This document shows positions 16,751 to 24,784 of a stretch of DNA of 64,000 bases, piece by piece. The stretch's first letter is position 1; each line of letters opens with the position of its first letter. Source of the DNA: Methylomicrobium lacus_A. GTDB taxonomy: Bacteria > Pseudomonadota > Gammaproteobacteria > Methylococcales > Methylomonadaceae. The notes under the pieces are model-generated. The model worked only from the letters and a program-made list of their open reading frames with translations. It had not been told where the DNA came from and ran no database searches. The DNA lies in NCBI RefSeq assembly GCF_041897535.1, contig NZ_CP169217.1, forward strand, positions 186,001 to 250,000, written 5' to 3'. A program made the translations under genes and the position numbers.

Positions 16751-17395
16751 TCAATCTTTGCTTTGTCGAAGCGGCGACACCGCGATATTTCTTAGAAAGC
16801 CTTCCGCTTCCCCTTTCAGTTTATCATCGAGCGCCGCCGCGCTGCCCTGCGGCCTTCTTTCGGAATAGGAGGCGTCGATCATAAATTCGGACGATGCGTC
16901 GAGGCAAACGAAACCGTGCACCGTGATATTAAAAACGATGCCGGGCGTATAGGGATTATTCCGTTCTTCTTGTTCCAAATCATAGCGGGAGCAATAGCTG
17001 CCAGGAAGGCCGTAAGGGGCCGACTGAAGGCTAAGGAGGCGAAATCCCTCCCTATTCAATTGCGCTCGAAACAGTTCTTCCTGCGCTTTCGGAAACTCGG
17101 CCGCAAAATTAACTTTCTTGATTTCCGGCTGCATCACCATAACCGTGGCAACAAAAGTATGCATCAATTTTTTTCTTTGTGCGGACAGCGCTTTGCCAAA
17201 GACGGTGAGGTTAGGGCTTTGCTCAAGAAAGTGCCAGTCATTACCCTGCGGCGGCAACAATGAATAACCCGTTCCGAAATAGCGCTCGGTCGCGTCGGTC
17301 ACCGGACGCGGCAAGGATTGCTGCGCGCATCCGGATAACATCATGATGATTAGGCACCATGGCATCCGCTTGATGTTCGTATTGGCTTGATTCAT
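16751..17395 (-). CDS. Hypothetical lipoprotein
   Basis: 214 residues, GAGG eight bases before ATG 17395. The signal ends in MLSGC (Cys23), so it is a predicted lipoprotein. The mature part (TDATERYFGTGYSLLPPQGNDWHFLEQ, then FRLLSLQSAPYGLPGSYCSRYDLEQEERNNPY) has mixed alpha/beta character. Two cysteines (about 134 and 159) may form a disulfide. I do not recognise a named domain. It is cotranscribed with the rhodanese lipoprotein downstream. Confidence 0.75.
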   Translation of the reverse strand: MNQANTNIKRMPWCLIIMMLSGCAQQSLPRPVTDATERYFGTGYSLLPPQGNDWHFLEQSPNLTVFGKALSAQRKKLMHTFVATVMVMQPEIKKVNFAAEFPKAQEELFRAQLNREGFRLLSLQSAPYGLPGSYCSRYDLEQEERNNPYTPGIVFNITVHGFVCLDASSEFMIDASYSERRPQGSAAALDDKLKGEAEGFLRNIAVSPLRQSKD

Positions 17396-17464
17396 GACAA
17401 CAACCTCATTATAGCGAATAGGGCTTGAATAGATTAATCGCCTTTGAAAGCGTTTGAAACTAAC

Positions 17465-17539
17465 CGGAGGGTCGCGAAGGCAATCAGCCGTTTCGAAGCC
17501 TGTGGCTGTTGCCGGCGGATCGCTAAATACGGCTTTATC
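17465..17539. repeat. Degenerate copy of the GGCGGATT double-hairpin repeat
   Basis: Reads as gtcgcgaaggcaatcagccg, then tttcgaagcctg, then gttgccggcggatcgctaaat. It is the same order of blocks as the well-preserved copy at 23429-23520, with several substitutions. It ends against the stop codon of the gene at 17540. Confidence 0.65.
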
Positions 17540-18052
17540 CTATCCCGGGCAGCCTGCAGTCACTTGAGGATCTTGGGGGTTGACCCGCTTGAAATTCCAC
17601 TTGCATTGGCCTACTGTTTTCATGGCCTCCGGAGAGTCAGGAATGCTATAGATCGATGTTCCCGTCAGTGTGCCCGTACCGGTATTGAGATTTACGCTTG
17701 CGCTTAGTTTGGCAATCTCGGAAAAATAGGCGTTGAGTTCGGGACCGGTCGAGCAATCGGCTAAGGCCACCTGGCCCTTGGAGGAGGGCTTGTTCTGGTG
17801 GGCGATCACGGAGCCCGTAAAATAAGTTACCGTAGTATTATTAGCCTCGTCGACCCATTCAACAGAGACATTCTCTCCATACTGGCTGATATACAGGGTT
17901 TGCTTCTTATCGCTTACCGTGTTGTAGGTAAGGCCGTCGAAGTTAGAGCAAGTGAATTTACCGCTCCATGTTCCGGTGATATCAAGTGCGCCGGCAGGCG
18001 CCGAAGCGAAGGTGATAACGAGTGTTAGCGGTGCTAAGCGCGTCAATGCCAT
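17540..18052 (-). CDS. Hypothetical secreted beta-rich protein
   Basis: 170 residues from ATG 18052, chosen because GAGGA lies six bases upstream and a signal peptide follows at once (MALTRLAPLTLVITFASAPAGA). The mature part is beta-rich (LDITGTWSGKFTCSNFDGLTYNTVSDKKQTLYISQYGENVSVEWVDEANNTTVTYFTGSVIAH) with four cysteines that could form disulfides, ending GCPG. The GTWSGKFTC opening resembles small lipocalin-like or beta-sandwich secreted proteins, but I cannot name a family. It is divergent from the gene at 18238. Confidence 0.72.
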   Translation of the reverse strand: MALTRLAPLTLVITFASAPAGALDITGTWSGKFTCSNFDGLTYNTVSDKKQTLYISQYGENVSVEWVDEANNTTVTYFTGSVIAHQNKPSSKGQVALADCSTGPELNAYFSEIAKLSASVNLNTGTGTLTGTSIYSIPDSPEAMKTVGQCKWNFKRVNPQDPQVTAGCPG

Positions 18053-18237
18053 AAATTTCCTCTTTGCCATCTGCAAATGTATTGGTGTGTGTTTAATTTT
18101 AGTCTTTTCGCCGATATTATAGGCTTCAGGTTGCAAATTTCGGATGGATTGTTCAGGATATATGAAGACCACCTACGGTGGTTGCTAGCTTTTATTAAAT
18201 TAATCTTGAATTTCTCAAATACTTGTTAAATTTTTTT

Positions 18238-18861
18238 ATGAAAATTGTTTTTCGTCTTCTCCTCGCAGCAACACTACTGACGCCGACGCTTGCCGCGGCG
18301 GATCTGATCATTTACAAAGGGACACGCACCGATGCTTTCACCGGCGAAGGTCATGGCGGCTTTCTGACAAAGAAGCAAATCCTCATCGTTGATTATCAAA
18401 ACGTTCAGGCATCCGTGATCCATTACTCGTCGGCGAACGGGGTTAAATCCTACAAGGTTGAGCCGTTGATTGATCCGCATTTTGTGCATGTTAGGGGAGC
18501 AAAAGGTGATTTCACTGCCATAGCGCGCACGCCATTGCAAAACGAGATCAACGCCGGGGTGGCTGGGGACCGCGCTTACTTTCATGGTGAGAATGCTATG
18601 TTAACAGTGAACAGCGCCGCGAACAGCAAGGTTACCATTCCTTTTCCGAAAGTCATGCACGGACATGTCGGTAGCAGTATTGCCTATTCCGATAGTACGG
18701 GGGAGGCGACTCTTACGTGGGGTGGCTGGAATGTTAGTTTTGACTCTGCCGGTACCTTGAAGAGCAATCACGCCGGGGAATCATTCGATGCTGCTCTGGC
18801 CAGATACTCTGCTGCGCTTGAATCATTGGGATATGTGCAGCAGGGGGGCATTGAAGATTAA
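18238..18861 (+). CDS. Hypothetical secreted protein
   Basis: 207 residues. ATG 18238 gives a clean signal peptide (MKIVFRLLLAATLLTPTLAAA, cleaved near residue 21); a TTG five codons upstream is less likely. The mature protein is beta-rich (DLIIYKGTRTDAFTGEGHGGFLTKKQILIVDYQNVQASVIHY, then ATLTWGGWNVSFDSAGTLKSN). No cysteines and no recognised domain. The leader is very AT-rich and without a strong ribosome site. Confidence 0.72.
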   Translation: MKIVFRLLLAATLLTPTLAAADLIIYKGTRTDAFTGEGHGGFLTKKQILIVDYQNVQASVIHYSSANGVKSYKVEPLIDPHFVHVRGAKGDFTAIARTPLQNEINAGVAGDRAYFHGENAMLTVNSAANSKVTIPFPKVMHGHVGSSIAYSDSTGEATLTWGGWNVSFDSAGTLKSNHAGESFDAALARYSAALESLGYVQQGGIED

Positions 18862-18980
18862 TTCGCTCATAGTTTCCATGCACTGCAACGAGCATTAAGT
18901 TAAGCGGTCGTGATTGACGGACTTCTGCCCGCAGATCAGCCTATGGTGCTTATGCGTATCCCACTGGGGTAAAAGAAGGT

Positions 18981-19070
18981 AGGCCGGATTTCGCCGAAGG
19001 CAATCCGCCATTTCGAAGCCTGACCCCGTTCCCGGCGGATTGCTAACGCGAATCCGCCTTGCGGACTTAA
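18981..19070. repeat. GGCGGATT double-hairpin repeat, near-complete copy
   Basis: Two successive hairpins, each GGCGGATT-like then AATCCGCC across an 8-10 base loop, joined by a spacer with tttcgaagcctg and ccgttccc. It ends cggacttaa. It lies within 10 bases of the 3' end of the gene at 19078, as REP/BIME elements often do. Confidence 0.85.
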
Positions 19071-19077
19071 GATCCTG

Positions 19078-19791
19078 CTACGGCAATGTACAGGTGCCAT
19101 CACCACCGTCGCGGACATAATAGTCGATGGATACATAGCCGTTGGCAGCCGAGATAACATTCGGGCCGGCGCTCAGAAAGACTGGCGTATGGGGACGGGT
19201 TGAACTGAGTTGTGTCAGCGCGACGCCATTGACGGAAACATTGAGTATGTAATTGCCATTATCGAACAGGTGGACATACGGTTGTGCCAGCCCGGTGGCT
19301 GGATTCAACGCACAACCGGGTGTCACGGTCGCGTATGACTTACCACTTGCGGCGTATTCGAGTGTGCCGTCGGCGCTGAACGTATTGCCAGAGGTGTCTG
19401 GAAGGTCACACATACCTGGCTGTACGTTGAACGCATAGCTATCTGCGGTTTTTTTACTTAGCGCCACAACTACCTTGTTTTCACCATCGGCGAGCCATAC
19501 ATTGGCGGCCGGATTAGCGGTTGTGACAGTTGCTATTGGGTTTTGGTTGAGCGACACGCTGGCGCTCGCCTTAATTGGCGGGTTATACAGGCCAGCTTCT
19601 ACTACCGGCGATAATTCGCTTGTGTCTGGGTTAGCGGGGTCGGCGGCACATTTCACCACGCTTGATGCGTATGTTTTGCCGCTTGCTCCGACTTGTTCGG
19701 TAGTCGCCGCCCAAACCGACGCGTCTAGCGCCATAACAGCCACAAACGCGGCTATTCCCGAGGATAAGATTTTTTTGCTTTTCATACTCAT
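19078..19791 (-). CDS. Hypothetical secreted protein with two tandem repeats
   Basis: 237 residues. Signal peptide MSMKSKKILSSGIAAFVAVMALDASVWA. The mature part consists of two related units of about 95 residues. Unit 1 starts GASGKTYASSVVKCAADPANPD and ends MCDLP; unit 2 starts AASGKSYATVTPGCALNPATG and ends GTCTLP. Each keeps an SGK-x-YA opening, a C-A-x-(D/N)P motif and a terminal C-x-LP, so one disulfide per unit is likely. I do not recognise a family. A repeat element abuts its 3' end. Confidence 0.75.
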   Translation of the reverse strand: MSMKSKKILSSGIAAFVAVMALDASVWAATTEQVGASGKTYASSVVKCAADPANPDTSELSPVVEAGLYNPPIKASASVSLNQNPIATVTTANPAANVWLADGENKVVVALSKKTADSYAFNVQPGMCDLPDTSGNTFSADGTLEYAASGKSYATVTPGCALNPATGLAQPYVHLFDNGNYILNVSVNGVALTQLSSTRPHTPVFLSAGPNVISAANGYVSIDYYVRDGGDGTCTLP

Positions 19792-20249
19792 ATACGCTTT
19801 TTATGGAAAAGTATTCAATGGAACCGCGAAGCCGAGGCGGTAAAGCCCAGCATTATTTCCCTATAAAATTTAATTTATCTTGTGAAGTTAAATTCAACCT
19901 TAAAAGTATTAAGGTAAATCCAGGCGGGATTGGCAACCGCTTATTTTGGAAACCATAATATTACCTGATAATAGAATCTTTTAAGGCAATGCGTATCCCC
20001 TATAGTCAAAGACAAATGATAAAGGGTAGAGCGGATCAGCGCGTAATGCACCTCCTTAAGCACCGTGAAAACGGTGCGTAATTAGGCTTTCAATTCAGAT
20101 TCTTTGAGACAACAAAGATGGCATTCCCTATTTGGAAGAGAATAATATTGTCTATCATCTGATAATAGAGCCTAATTGAGACAGGCTTTCTCCCAATCAA
20201 TTATATTTAGGGTAGGGCGAATAGGATGAATACCATGCTTGATAAACAG
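19792..20249. other. 458-bp AT-rich intergenic region with one hairpin
   Basis: No convincing gene. A perfect 7-bp hairpin GCACCGT-gaaa-ACGGTGC lies at 20060-20077. Two similar AT-rich blocks ending in ctgataatagag/a are found near 19950-19975 and 20145-20170. The right part is the leader side of nothing obvious, since the next gene points toward it. Confidence 0.5.
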
Positions 20250-20573
20250 CTACCGAGAAATCAACACTTCATTAAATTGAATTACCGGCTCGATATCGGT
20301 GTAGTTCGGTATATCGCCCTGGAGCAGGGCGGCGTGAGGCGTGAAAGCCGCGATGAAGTCTTCCAACGTGTCGAACAGGAAATGGCACATCGCGACATAG
20401 GCGGCTTCGCTGCCTGGAATGAGGCCGCCGAGGCCCTGTTCCACGGAAACCCCTTTGAAGCCTGGATGCGCGCCCAAGAGCTCAATGGACATCGGCATGT
20501 GCGTTTCGACATAGTATCTCAAATCGAACCGGCTGCCCGGATTGTTTGGGTAGAGGATGCTGATTTTTATCAT
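20250..20573 (-). CDS. EthD-domain protein
   Basis: 107 residues, a single EthD/dimeric alpha-beta barrel domain: MIKISILYPNNPGSRFDLRYYVETHMPMSIELLG, then AYVAMCHFLFDTLEDFIAAFTPHAALLQGDIPNYTDIEPVIQFNEV. These small cytoplasmic proteins bind or process oxidised compounds; EthD itself supports ether degradation by a P450. The substrate here is unknown. It follows the DUF167 gene by 16 bases on the same strand. Confidence 0.85.
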   Translation of the reverse strand: MIKISILYPNNPGSRFDLRYYVETHMPMSIELLGAHPGFKGVSVEQGLGGLIPGSEAAYVAMCHFLFDTLEDFIAAFTPHAALLQGDIPNYTDIEPVIQFNEVLISR

Positions 20574-20589
20574 TGTTGCGGTCTGTGTT

Positions 20590-20961
20590 TTATTGGGATA
20601 AATGCTTGTTGATCACGGATGGCAGTTGCTTCGGCGATTTAATGCGTAATTGCTTATTGACATTGAATCGTCCGAACACCACTTCAATATCATTGGCCGT
20701 CACCCCAAATTCTTTTGCCAGGAATCGAACCATATGGTCGGTTGCCCGGCCGCCAACCGGCGCGGCGGTGACGCTCACCTTGAGTTGATGGCCTTTGGGC
20801 TTGCCGATGGCATCCTTGTTTGCGCTCGGCGTGCCGAGAATATTCAGCACCAGGATGTCGCCATCCCAGGCGCAAAAAGAATCGATTACCAACCCTTTGC
20901 GCCCCGAGTTGCCTTCGGATGTTGCTTCAGACTTTGATTTTGTTTTTTTCGGTTTTGCCAC
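20590..20961 (-). CDS. DUF167 (YggU) family protein
   Basis: 123 residues, apparently starting at GTG 20961. There is no clear ribosome site, so the start is uncertain. A Lys-rich 20-residue tail precedes the DUF167 core: LVLNILGTPSANKDAIGKPKGHQLKVSVTAAPVGGRATDHMVRFLAKEFGVTANDIEVVFGRFNVNKQLRI. The A-P-V-x-G-x-A signature is clear. Function is unknown in bacteria. The gene usually sits near proC/yggT; here it is isolated with an EthD gene. Confidence 0.82.
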   Translation of the reverse strand: MAKPKKTKSKSEATSEGNSGRKGLVIDSFCAWDGDILVLNILGTPSANKDAIGKPKGHQLKVSVTAAPVGGRATDHMVRFLAKEFGVTANDIEVVFGRFNVNKQLRIKSPKQLPSVINKHLSQ

Positions 20962-21033
20962 GGAGTTGGGGGAGTCCAGGTTAAATATCCGGAGGGACTG
21001 AGTTGGTCCCGCAGGACGCGACGCGTATGCTTC

Positions 21034-22550
21034 AGTAACCGTTCACGCCCCCGAAGCCGAAGGCAAGCAAGCTAAAGCTGGGAATGGCAACCGGAAGGAG
21101 ACATGCCCCTCCATCACCCCTTGCCAGCAAACCGTCCGCAGGGTCTGATAGACATTGACCTTGAGCCGCTTGCACGTCTCAATCAGGGACAACATCATCG
21201 GCCGAAACTGATTGCCCCGATGTGATTGCGTGAAGAAGCTGATTTTCCGCCAAATGACATACGGTCGCAGACTTTGCTCCGCAGCGTTGTTCGTCATCGG
21301 CACGCCTTGATATTTCAAAAACGTCCACAGCCGTGGGCTGTCGCGCAAAAGCTTGCGACAGGCGTGGCCGGTGCGCGTATCGCCATGGGTCGTTGCGGTG
21401 CGTTCCAGGGTGGCTTGAAAATGTTGGCGTAAGCGCTGCAAACGCCTTCGGTACAGCAAGGATTGGCAACCGCTGTGCTGCCAGCGCTTGCCGCAGTGCA
21501 CCACCAGGCGGGCCAGGCGCAACAGGTAAGTGCCGTCTTCCCCGGCTTGTCCCGAACGTCCGGAGATTTTCTCCAGGTTGCGGATGATGTGTGCCCAGCA
21601 GTACTGATGCCGGTCGGCGTCATAATCGTTGTAAGCGCCGTGCCGGTCGGTGACCAGAATGCCGTCGAAATCGCCCAACAGTTCCCGGGCCGCCTGTTTG
21701 CCGCGCGAATAATGGGTCATAAAATAAGCCGCCTGCGGCGTGCTCAATGACCACAGCCAGTAGCGGCTCTTCCCGCGAAAATGGCTGGTTTCATCGGCGT
21801 GAGCCAAGCCCGCGTCACGCACCTGGTCGCCAATCTGTTGGTAGACGGGCAACAGCCAGTCGATCACCGGCGCTTGGGCTTCGCTGATCGCGCCCAAGCT
21901 GAAATCCAGCTGCCACTGCTCCGCCAACAGGCTCTCGAGTTGACGCAGACTCAAGTGGTATTGGCTGTTCAGCAGACTGATCCAGGCGATCAAGCCGGGG
22001 CCCATTTGCCCGCTCGGCACGTCGTCCGGCAAGGCCGCGCGATGACGCGCCTTGCACTGTCTGCAACACCCGCTATAACAACGGTGCTCGACCACTTGGT
22101 AACGCACTTCCGGCAAGTCGAAAACTTGATGTCGGCGATAGCCGTCCATGACGACCTCGCCGCCGCAAGCACACTGGCTCTGCGGATAATAATGTTCGAT
22201 CCGATCCACCGCTGAGGCATCCAGCAAAGCGCGTTCGTGCTTGCCATGCCCCGGCTGCGCGCCTTTCGCACGCCCGGTCGGTTTTTTCGACGGCCGCTCT
22301 GCGCGTTGCTTGGGGCTGTCTTGCGACGGCGGCTTTGAGGAGTTCTCCGAATGCGTATTGAGCTGCTCTTCCAGCTCCGCTTGCCGTTTTTGCAGTTCGA
22401 CCAAAAGCTGCCACAGCGCGGCAATGAGCTGCTGCGCTTCTTCGAGGCTCTGCGGGACTGGCGCCGGTTGACTGAGATCGATAACGAGTTTTGACATATC
22501 GCAATTTTCTAACAAGCGGCCGGGCTTTGGCAAGGGCGTGAACGGTTACT
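21034..22550. mobile_element. IS66-family insertion sequence with intact ends
   Basis: A 17-bp perfect terminal inverted repeat AGTAACCGTTCACGCCC is found at 21034-21050 and, inverted, at 22534-22550. The element is flanked by the direct repeat TATGCTTCA (21026-21034 and 22550-22558). This fits the 8-bp target duplication of IS66 elements, with one base of ambiguity at the IS end. Only the transposase gene is present; the tnpA/tnpB accessory genes of classic IS66 are absent, as in the ISBst12-like group. It interrupts a composite repeat (see findings). Confidence 0.9.
21043..22497 (-). CDS. IS66-family transposase
   Basis: 484 residues from ATG 22497 (MSKLVIDLSQ); an in-frame start at 22533 would lie at the IS edge. 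Regions in order: leucine-rich N-terminal helix (EEAQQLIAALWQLLVELQKRQAELEEQL), the NSSKPPSQDSPK linker typical of IS66, a zinc-binding CACGGE...CYSGCCRQCKA region, and the DDE core (HADETSHFRGKSRYWLW, VTDRHGAYNDYDADRHQYCWAHIIRNLEKI, MTNNAAEQSLRPYVIWRKISFFTQSHRG). The stop lies inside the left inverted repeat. It appears intact and potentially active. Confidence 0.95.
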   Translation of the reverse strand: MSKLVIDLSQPAPVPQSLEEAQQLIAALWQLLVELQKRQAELEEQLNTHSENSSKPPSQDSPKQRAERPSKKPTGRAKGAQPGHGKHERALLDASAVDRIEHYYPQSQCACGGEVVMDGYRRHQVFDLPEVRYQVVEHRCYSGCCRQCKARHRAALPDDVPSGQMGPGLIAWISLLNSQYHLSLRQLESLLAEQWQLDFSLGAISEAQAPVIDWLLPVYQQIGDQVRDAGLAHADETSHFRGKSRYWLWSLSTPQAAYFMTHYSRGKQAARELLGDFDGILVTDRHGAYNDYDADRHQYCWAHIIRNLEKISGRSGQAGEDGTYLLRLARLVVHCGKRWQHSGCQSLLYRRRLQRLRQHFQATLERTATTHGDTRTGHACRKLLRDSPRLWTFLKYQGVPMTNNAAEQSLRPYVIWRKISFFTQSHRGNQFRPMMLSLIETCKRLKVNVYQTLRTVCWQGVMEGHVSFRLPFPALACLPSASGA

Positions 22551-22579
22551 ATGCTTCATGGTAAAAAAATAGCAGGGCA

Positions 22580-22667
22580 GGGCGGATTCGTCGAAGGCAA
22601 TCCGCCTTTTTCGAAGTCTGCGCCCGTTTCCGGTGGATTGCCAACGCGAATCCGCTTTACGGACTTA
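22580..22667. repeat. GGCGGATT double-hairpin repeat beside the IS66 element
   Basis: Hairpin 1 is ggcggattcg...aatccgcc; hairpin 2 (ggtggattgccaacgcgaatccgc) has one mismatch. The 3' end cggacttaa supplies the TAA stop of the K+ channel gene at 22665. The short sequence to its left up to the IS66 end (tggtaaaaaaatagcagggc) matches the flank of the copy at 23429. Confidence 0.82.
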
Positions 22668-23147
22668 ATCTTTCTTGTTTTCGTTGAGTCTGGATTCCAG
22701 TTGATCAAGACGCTGATGTAGACGGACCAATTCTTTCAATACCTGGCTTTCTTCGCGTTCGATATCGCGTGTTTCTTTTTCGACGTTGCTCATTTCCTCC
22801 CTGAAAGAGCCTAAATTTCTGCCGATCAGCGCGGCGGAAAAGCTCGCGGTAAAGACTGCAAACATGCCGAGTCCAAAAAATATCAGGATTGCTCCCAGCA
22901 ATCGCCCCAAGAACGATGTCGGTACAACGTCGCCATAGCCGACGTGCGCCATCGAAACCCAGGCGTACCAGATACCGTCGCCCAACGAATGAATATTAGG
23001 ATCGACCAGGAATACGGCAAAACCGAAAATGAGCGCGGTGCTGGCTGCAATGATAATGATATATTCAAGAATCTTGACTTTCAATAAGTTGTCCTTGAGG
23101 CTAACAAGCCATTTGAACGCGTTGCCGTAAAGATCGAAGTTGGACAT
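22665..23147 (-). CDS. Two-helix potassium channel (Ion_trans_2) with coiled-coil tail
   Basis: 160 residues from ATG 23147 with AGGAAG upstream. TM1 is at about 27-48 (ILEYIIIIAASTALIFGFAVFLV), the pore helix and filter at 57-76 (GIWYAWVSMAHVGYGDVVPTS), and TM2 at 80-108 (GRLLGAILIFFGLGMFAVFTASFSAAL). A heptad-rich tail (ERESQVLKELVRLHQRLDQLESRLNE) probably forms a tetrameric coiled coil. The filter reads A-H-V-G-Y-G-D, with His where canonical K+ channels have Thr before VGYG. There is no RCK domain. Confidence 0.85.
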   Translation of the reverse strand: MSNFDLYGNAFKWLVSLKDNLLKVKILEYIIIIAASTALIFGFAVFLVDPNIHSLGDGIWYAWVSMAHVGYGDVVPTSFLGRLLGAILIFFGLGMFAVFTASFSAALIGRNLGSFREEMSNVEKETRDIEREESQVLKELVRLHQRLDQLESRLNENKKD

Positions 23148-23186
23148 TGAAAACTTCCTATAAAGATTTAACAATTTAACAGGGGG

Positions 23187-23265
23187 ACTCTGCGTTAGCA
23201 ACCTGCCTTTTCGAAGCCTGAGCCCGTTCCCGGATTATCGCTAGAGCAAATCTGCCTTACTGAGT
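23187..23265. repeat. Degenerate double-hairpin repeat
   Basis: The block order tgcgttagcaacctgcc, ttttcgaagcctgagcccgt, tcccggattatcgctagagc and aaatctgcc matches the family consensus with many changes. It lies upstream of the K+ channel gene. Confidence 0.55.
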
Positions 23266-23350
23266 TTTTGCATATGCGTTTAGACATGATAACGCAGATC
23301 GAACTGGCAGCCTGGCATATTTCATGTGTAAAGATCAGGTTACGCTTCGC

Positions 23351-23415
23351 CTGTCACTTTCAAAAGTGTCGTTGAATCAGGCCACAAAAGGCACGCGATG
23401 CGTAGGCTTCATGGC
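23351..23415. repeat. Second repeat type, copy 1 (partner at 30566-30640)
   Basis: ctttcaaaag, gttgaatcagg, cacaaaagg then cacgcgatgcgta and cttcatggc. This matches the block at 30566-30640 in order and spacing, and its end also matches the sequence flanking the IS66 insertion site. The GCACGCgatGCGTA core is a short imperfect hairpin. It leads directly into the double-hairpin copy at 23429. Confidence 0.6.
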
Positions 23416-23428
23416 AAAAAAATAACAG

Positions 23429-23520
23429 GGTAGGGCGGATTCGCCGAAGACAATCCGCCATTTCGAAGCATGTATCCTTTCTCGGCGGATTGCTAACGCG
23501 AATCCGCCCTCTCGGTTTAG
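23429..23520. repeat. GGCGGATT double-hairpin repeat, best-preserved copy
   Basis: Hairpin 1: GGCGGATT (23434-23441) with AATCCGCC (23452-23459). Hairpin 2: GGCGGATT (23484-23491) with AATCCGCC (23501-23508). The four arms are identical or exact complements, so arms 1 and 4 or 2 and 3 could also pair as a larger cruciform. This copy serves as the family reference. Confidence 0.9.
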
Positions 23521-23566
23521 GAATTACTTTCCTAGTCGATTGTCCGCTTGATTGGGCAAGGTCATT

Positions 23567-24040
23567 TTATGGCTGCTCAAAAATTTCAGACATCGTGAGA
23601 TGTGTGCTAATGAATTTGCTCAACTGATCTTTGGCGCCCCTAAATGCCGTGAAATTTTCTTCTGGAAGTCCAATAATGTTGGATTCCTCATCAACTAGCT
23701 CCCTGAGAAATCTGATTTGAGACTTTACAAGATCCCGTGGATTACTCATGGCGGCGATCCGGTCTGAGCCCATAGCATAATTGTTCAAACGATCAGCGAG
23801 CTCTTGATCAAAGATTTTCAATGTGGGGTGTAAGTTCTTGAGCGTTGAAATCATTCCATCGACAGCAAAGGCAAAATTAGCAAAATTCTGCTCATTTTGG
23901 TCATTCTCGAAATACTGAAAAGCGATATGGCAGTTGAACATAGCCCCATAAAGAGTATTAATGGCTTTCGCTAAATTTTGTTTTGGAGTCAGGCTTTCGT
24001 GCCATCTAGTTTCGACGATATCAATCAATTTGGTCCACAT
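23567..24040 (-). CDS. Hypothetical helical protein
   Basis: 157 residues with a near-perfect AGGAGGT three bases before ATG 24040. It is soluble, predicted all-helical, and has no signal peptide: MWTKLIDIVETRWHESLTPKQNLAKAINTLYGAMFNCHIAFQYFENDQNEQNFANFAFAVDGMISTLKNLHPTLKIFDQELADRL. No family recognised. It has lower GC than the housekeeping genes, fitting an accessory origin. It precedes fae on the map but has its own spacing (154 bp), so it is not clearly cotranscribed. Confidence 0.7.
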   Translation of the reverse strand: MWTKLIDIVETRWHESLTPKQNLAKAINTLYGAMFNCHIAFQYFENDQNEQNFANFAFAVDGMISTLKNLHPTLKIFDQELADRLNNYAMGSDRIAAMSNPRDLVKSQIRFLRELVDEESNIIGLPEENFTAFRGAKDQLSKFISTHLTMSEIFEQP

Positions 24041-24194
24041 ATTACCTCCTACAAGGCAGCGAATAATCAGTTGAAGAGACTACCGCTGCCGAGTCTCTGC
24101 TCTGTTCTTTTGATAAAAGCCATTGATGAGGCTTTGTTAGTTTGCAAGAATTGCATCGTATGCTGTAAGCAATCTCTCTTGCCCGATTTCCGCT

Positions 24195-24713
24195 TTAATC
24201 GTGTGCTGCAAGTGGATGATGCATCACGTCTTCTTGGGAAATCACTTCGACAGGCGTCGGTTTTCCTTCGACTGCTCGTTTGATCGCCAGCTTTGTGGCT
24301 TCATAGTTCCAATCCTGGATTTTATTATTGTCCTGGGCATCCCAGTGAATATAGATACCCACGCAGATAAATACATCGTCGGCTTCTTCTATCGGTATGA
24401 CTCCCTCTTTGACGCTATCGACCACGGCCTTCGCCACGCCGCGTTCTGCAGGTCCAAACATCTGATTTACCTGCTTCTCGTTTTTCATTTCAACTTTGTT
24501 GAACAGTAAAGTATTGGGCTTAGCCATAAGATTGGGCGCGACCAGCGCCAGTAAGGCATTATCGCCCCGTTTCTGATTGGTCAGCGTGTTACAAAACGCA
24601 ATTTCCGCGGCGCTGCCGCGCGGCCCCATCACCAAATCAACGTGAGCCATCTCATTACCTTCACCGACCAGAGCTTCGCCCACCATTACTTTATCGATTT
24701 TTGGCATTTTCAT
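24195..24713 (-). CDS. fae: Formaldehyde-activating enzyme
   Basis: 172 residues from ATG 24713 with AGGAG seven bases upstream. It condenses formaldehyde with tetrahydromethanopterin to methylene-H4MPT, the entry to the H4MPT oxidation pathway of methylotrophs. The family core is nearly unbroken: MVGEALVGEGNEMAHVDLVMGPRGS (with the active-site His of EMAHVDLV), AFCNTLTNQKRGDNALLALVAPNLMAKPNTLLFNKVEM, MFGPAERGVAKAVVDSV and DDVFICVGIYIHWDAQDNNKI. It stands alone here, not within an H4MPT gene cluster, and is the best indication of lifestyle in the window. Confidence 0.97.
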   Translation of the reverse strand: MKMPKIDKVMVGEALVGEGNEMAHVDLVMGPRGSAAEIAFCNTLTNQKRGDNALLALVAPNLMAKPNTLLFNKVEMKNEKQVNQMFGPAERGVAKAVVDSVKEGVIPIEEADDVFICVGIYIHWDAQDNNKIQDWNYEATKLAIKRAVEGKPTPVEVISQEDVMHHPLAAHD

Positions 24714-24784
24714 GTTGGTTTCTCCTATAAAAAACCTCAAATCAAAAGACAAACGCCTGACTTAATAATTCCCTTACCTAGAAA

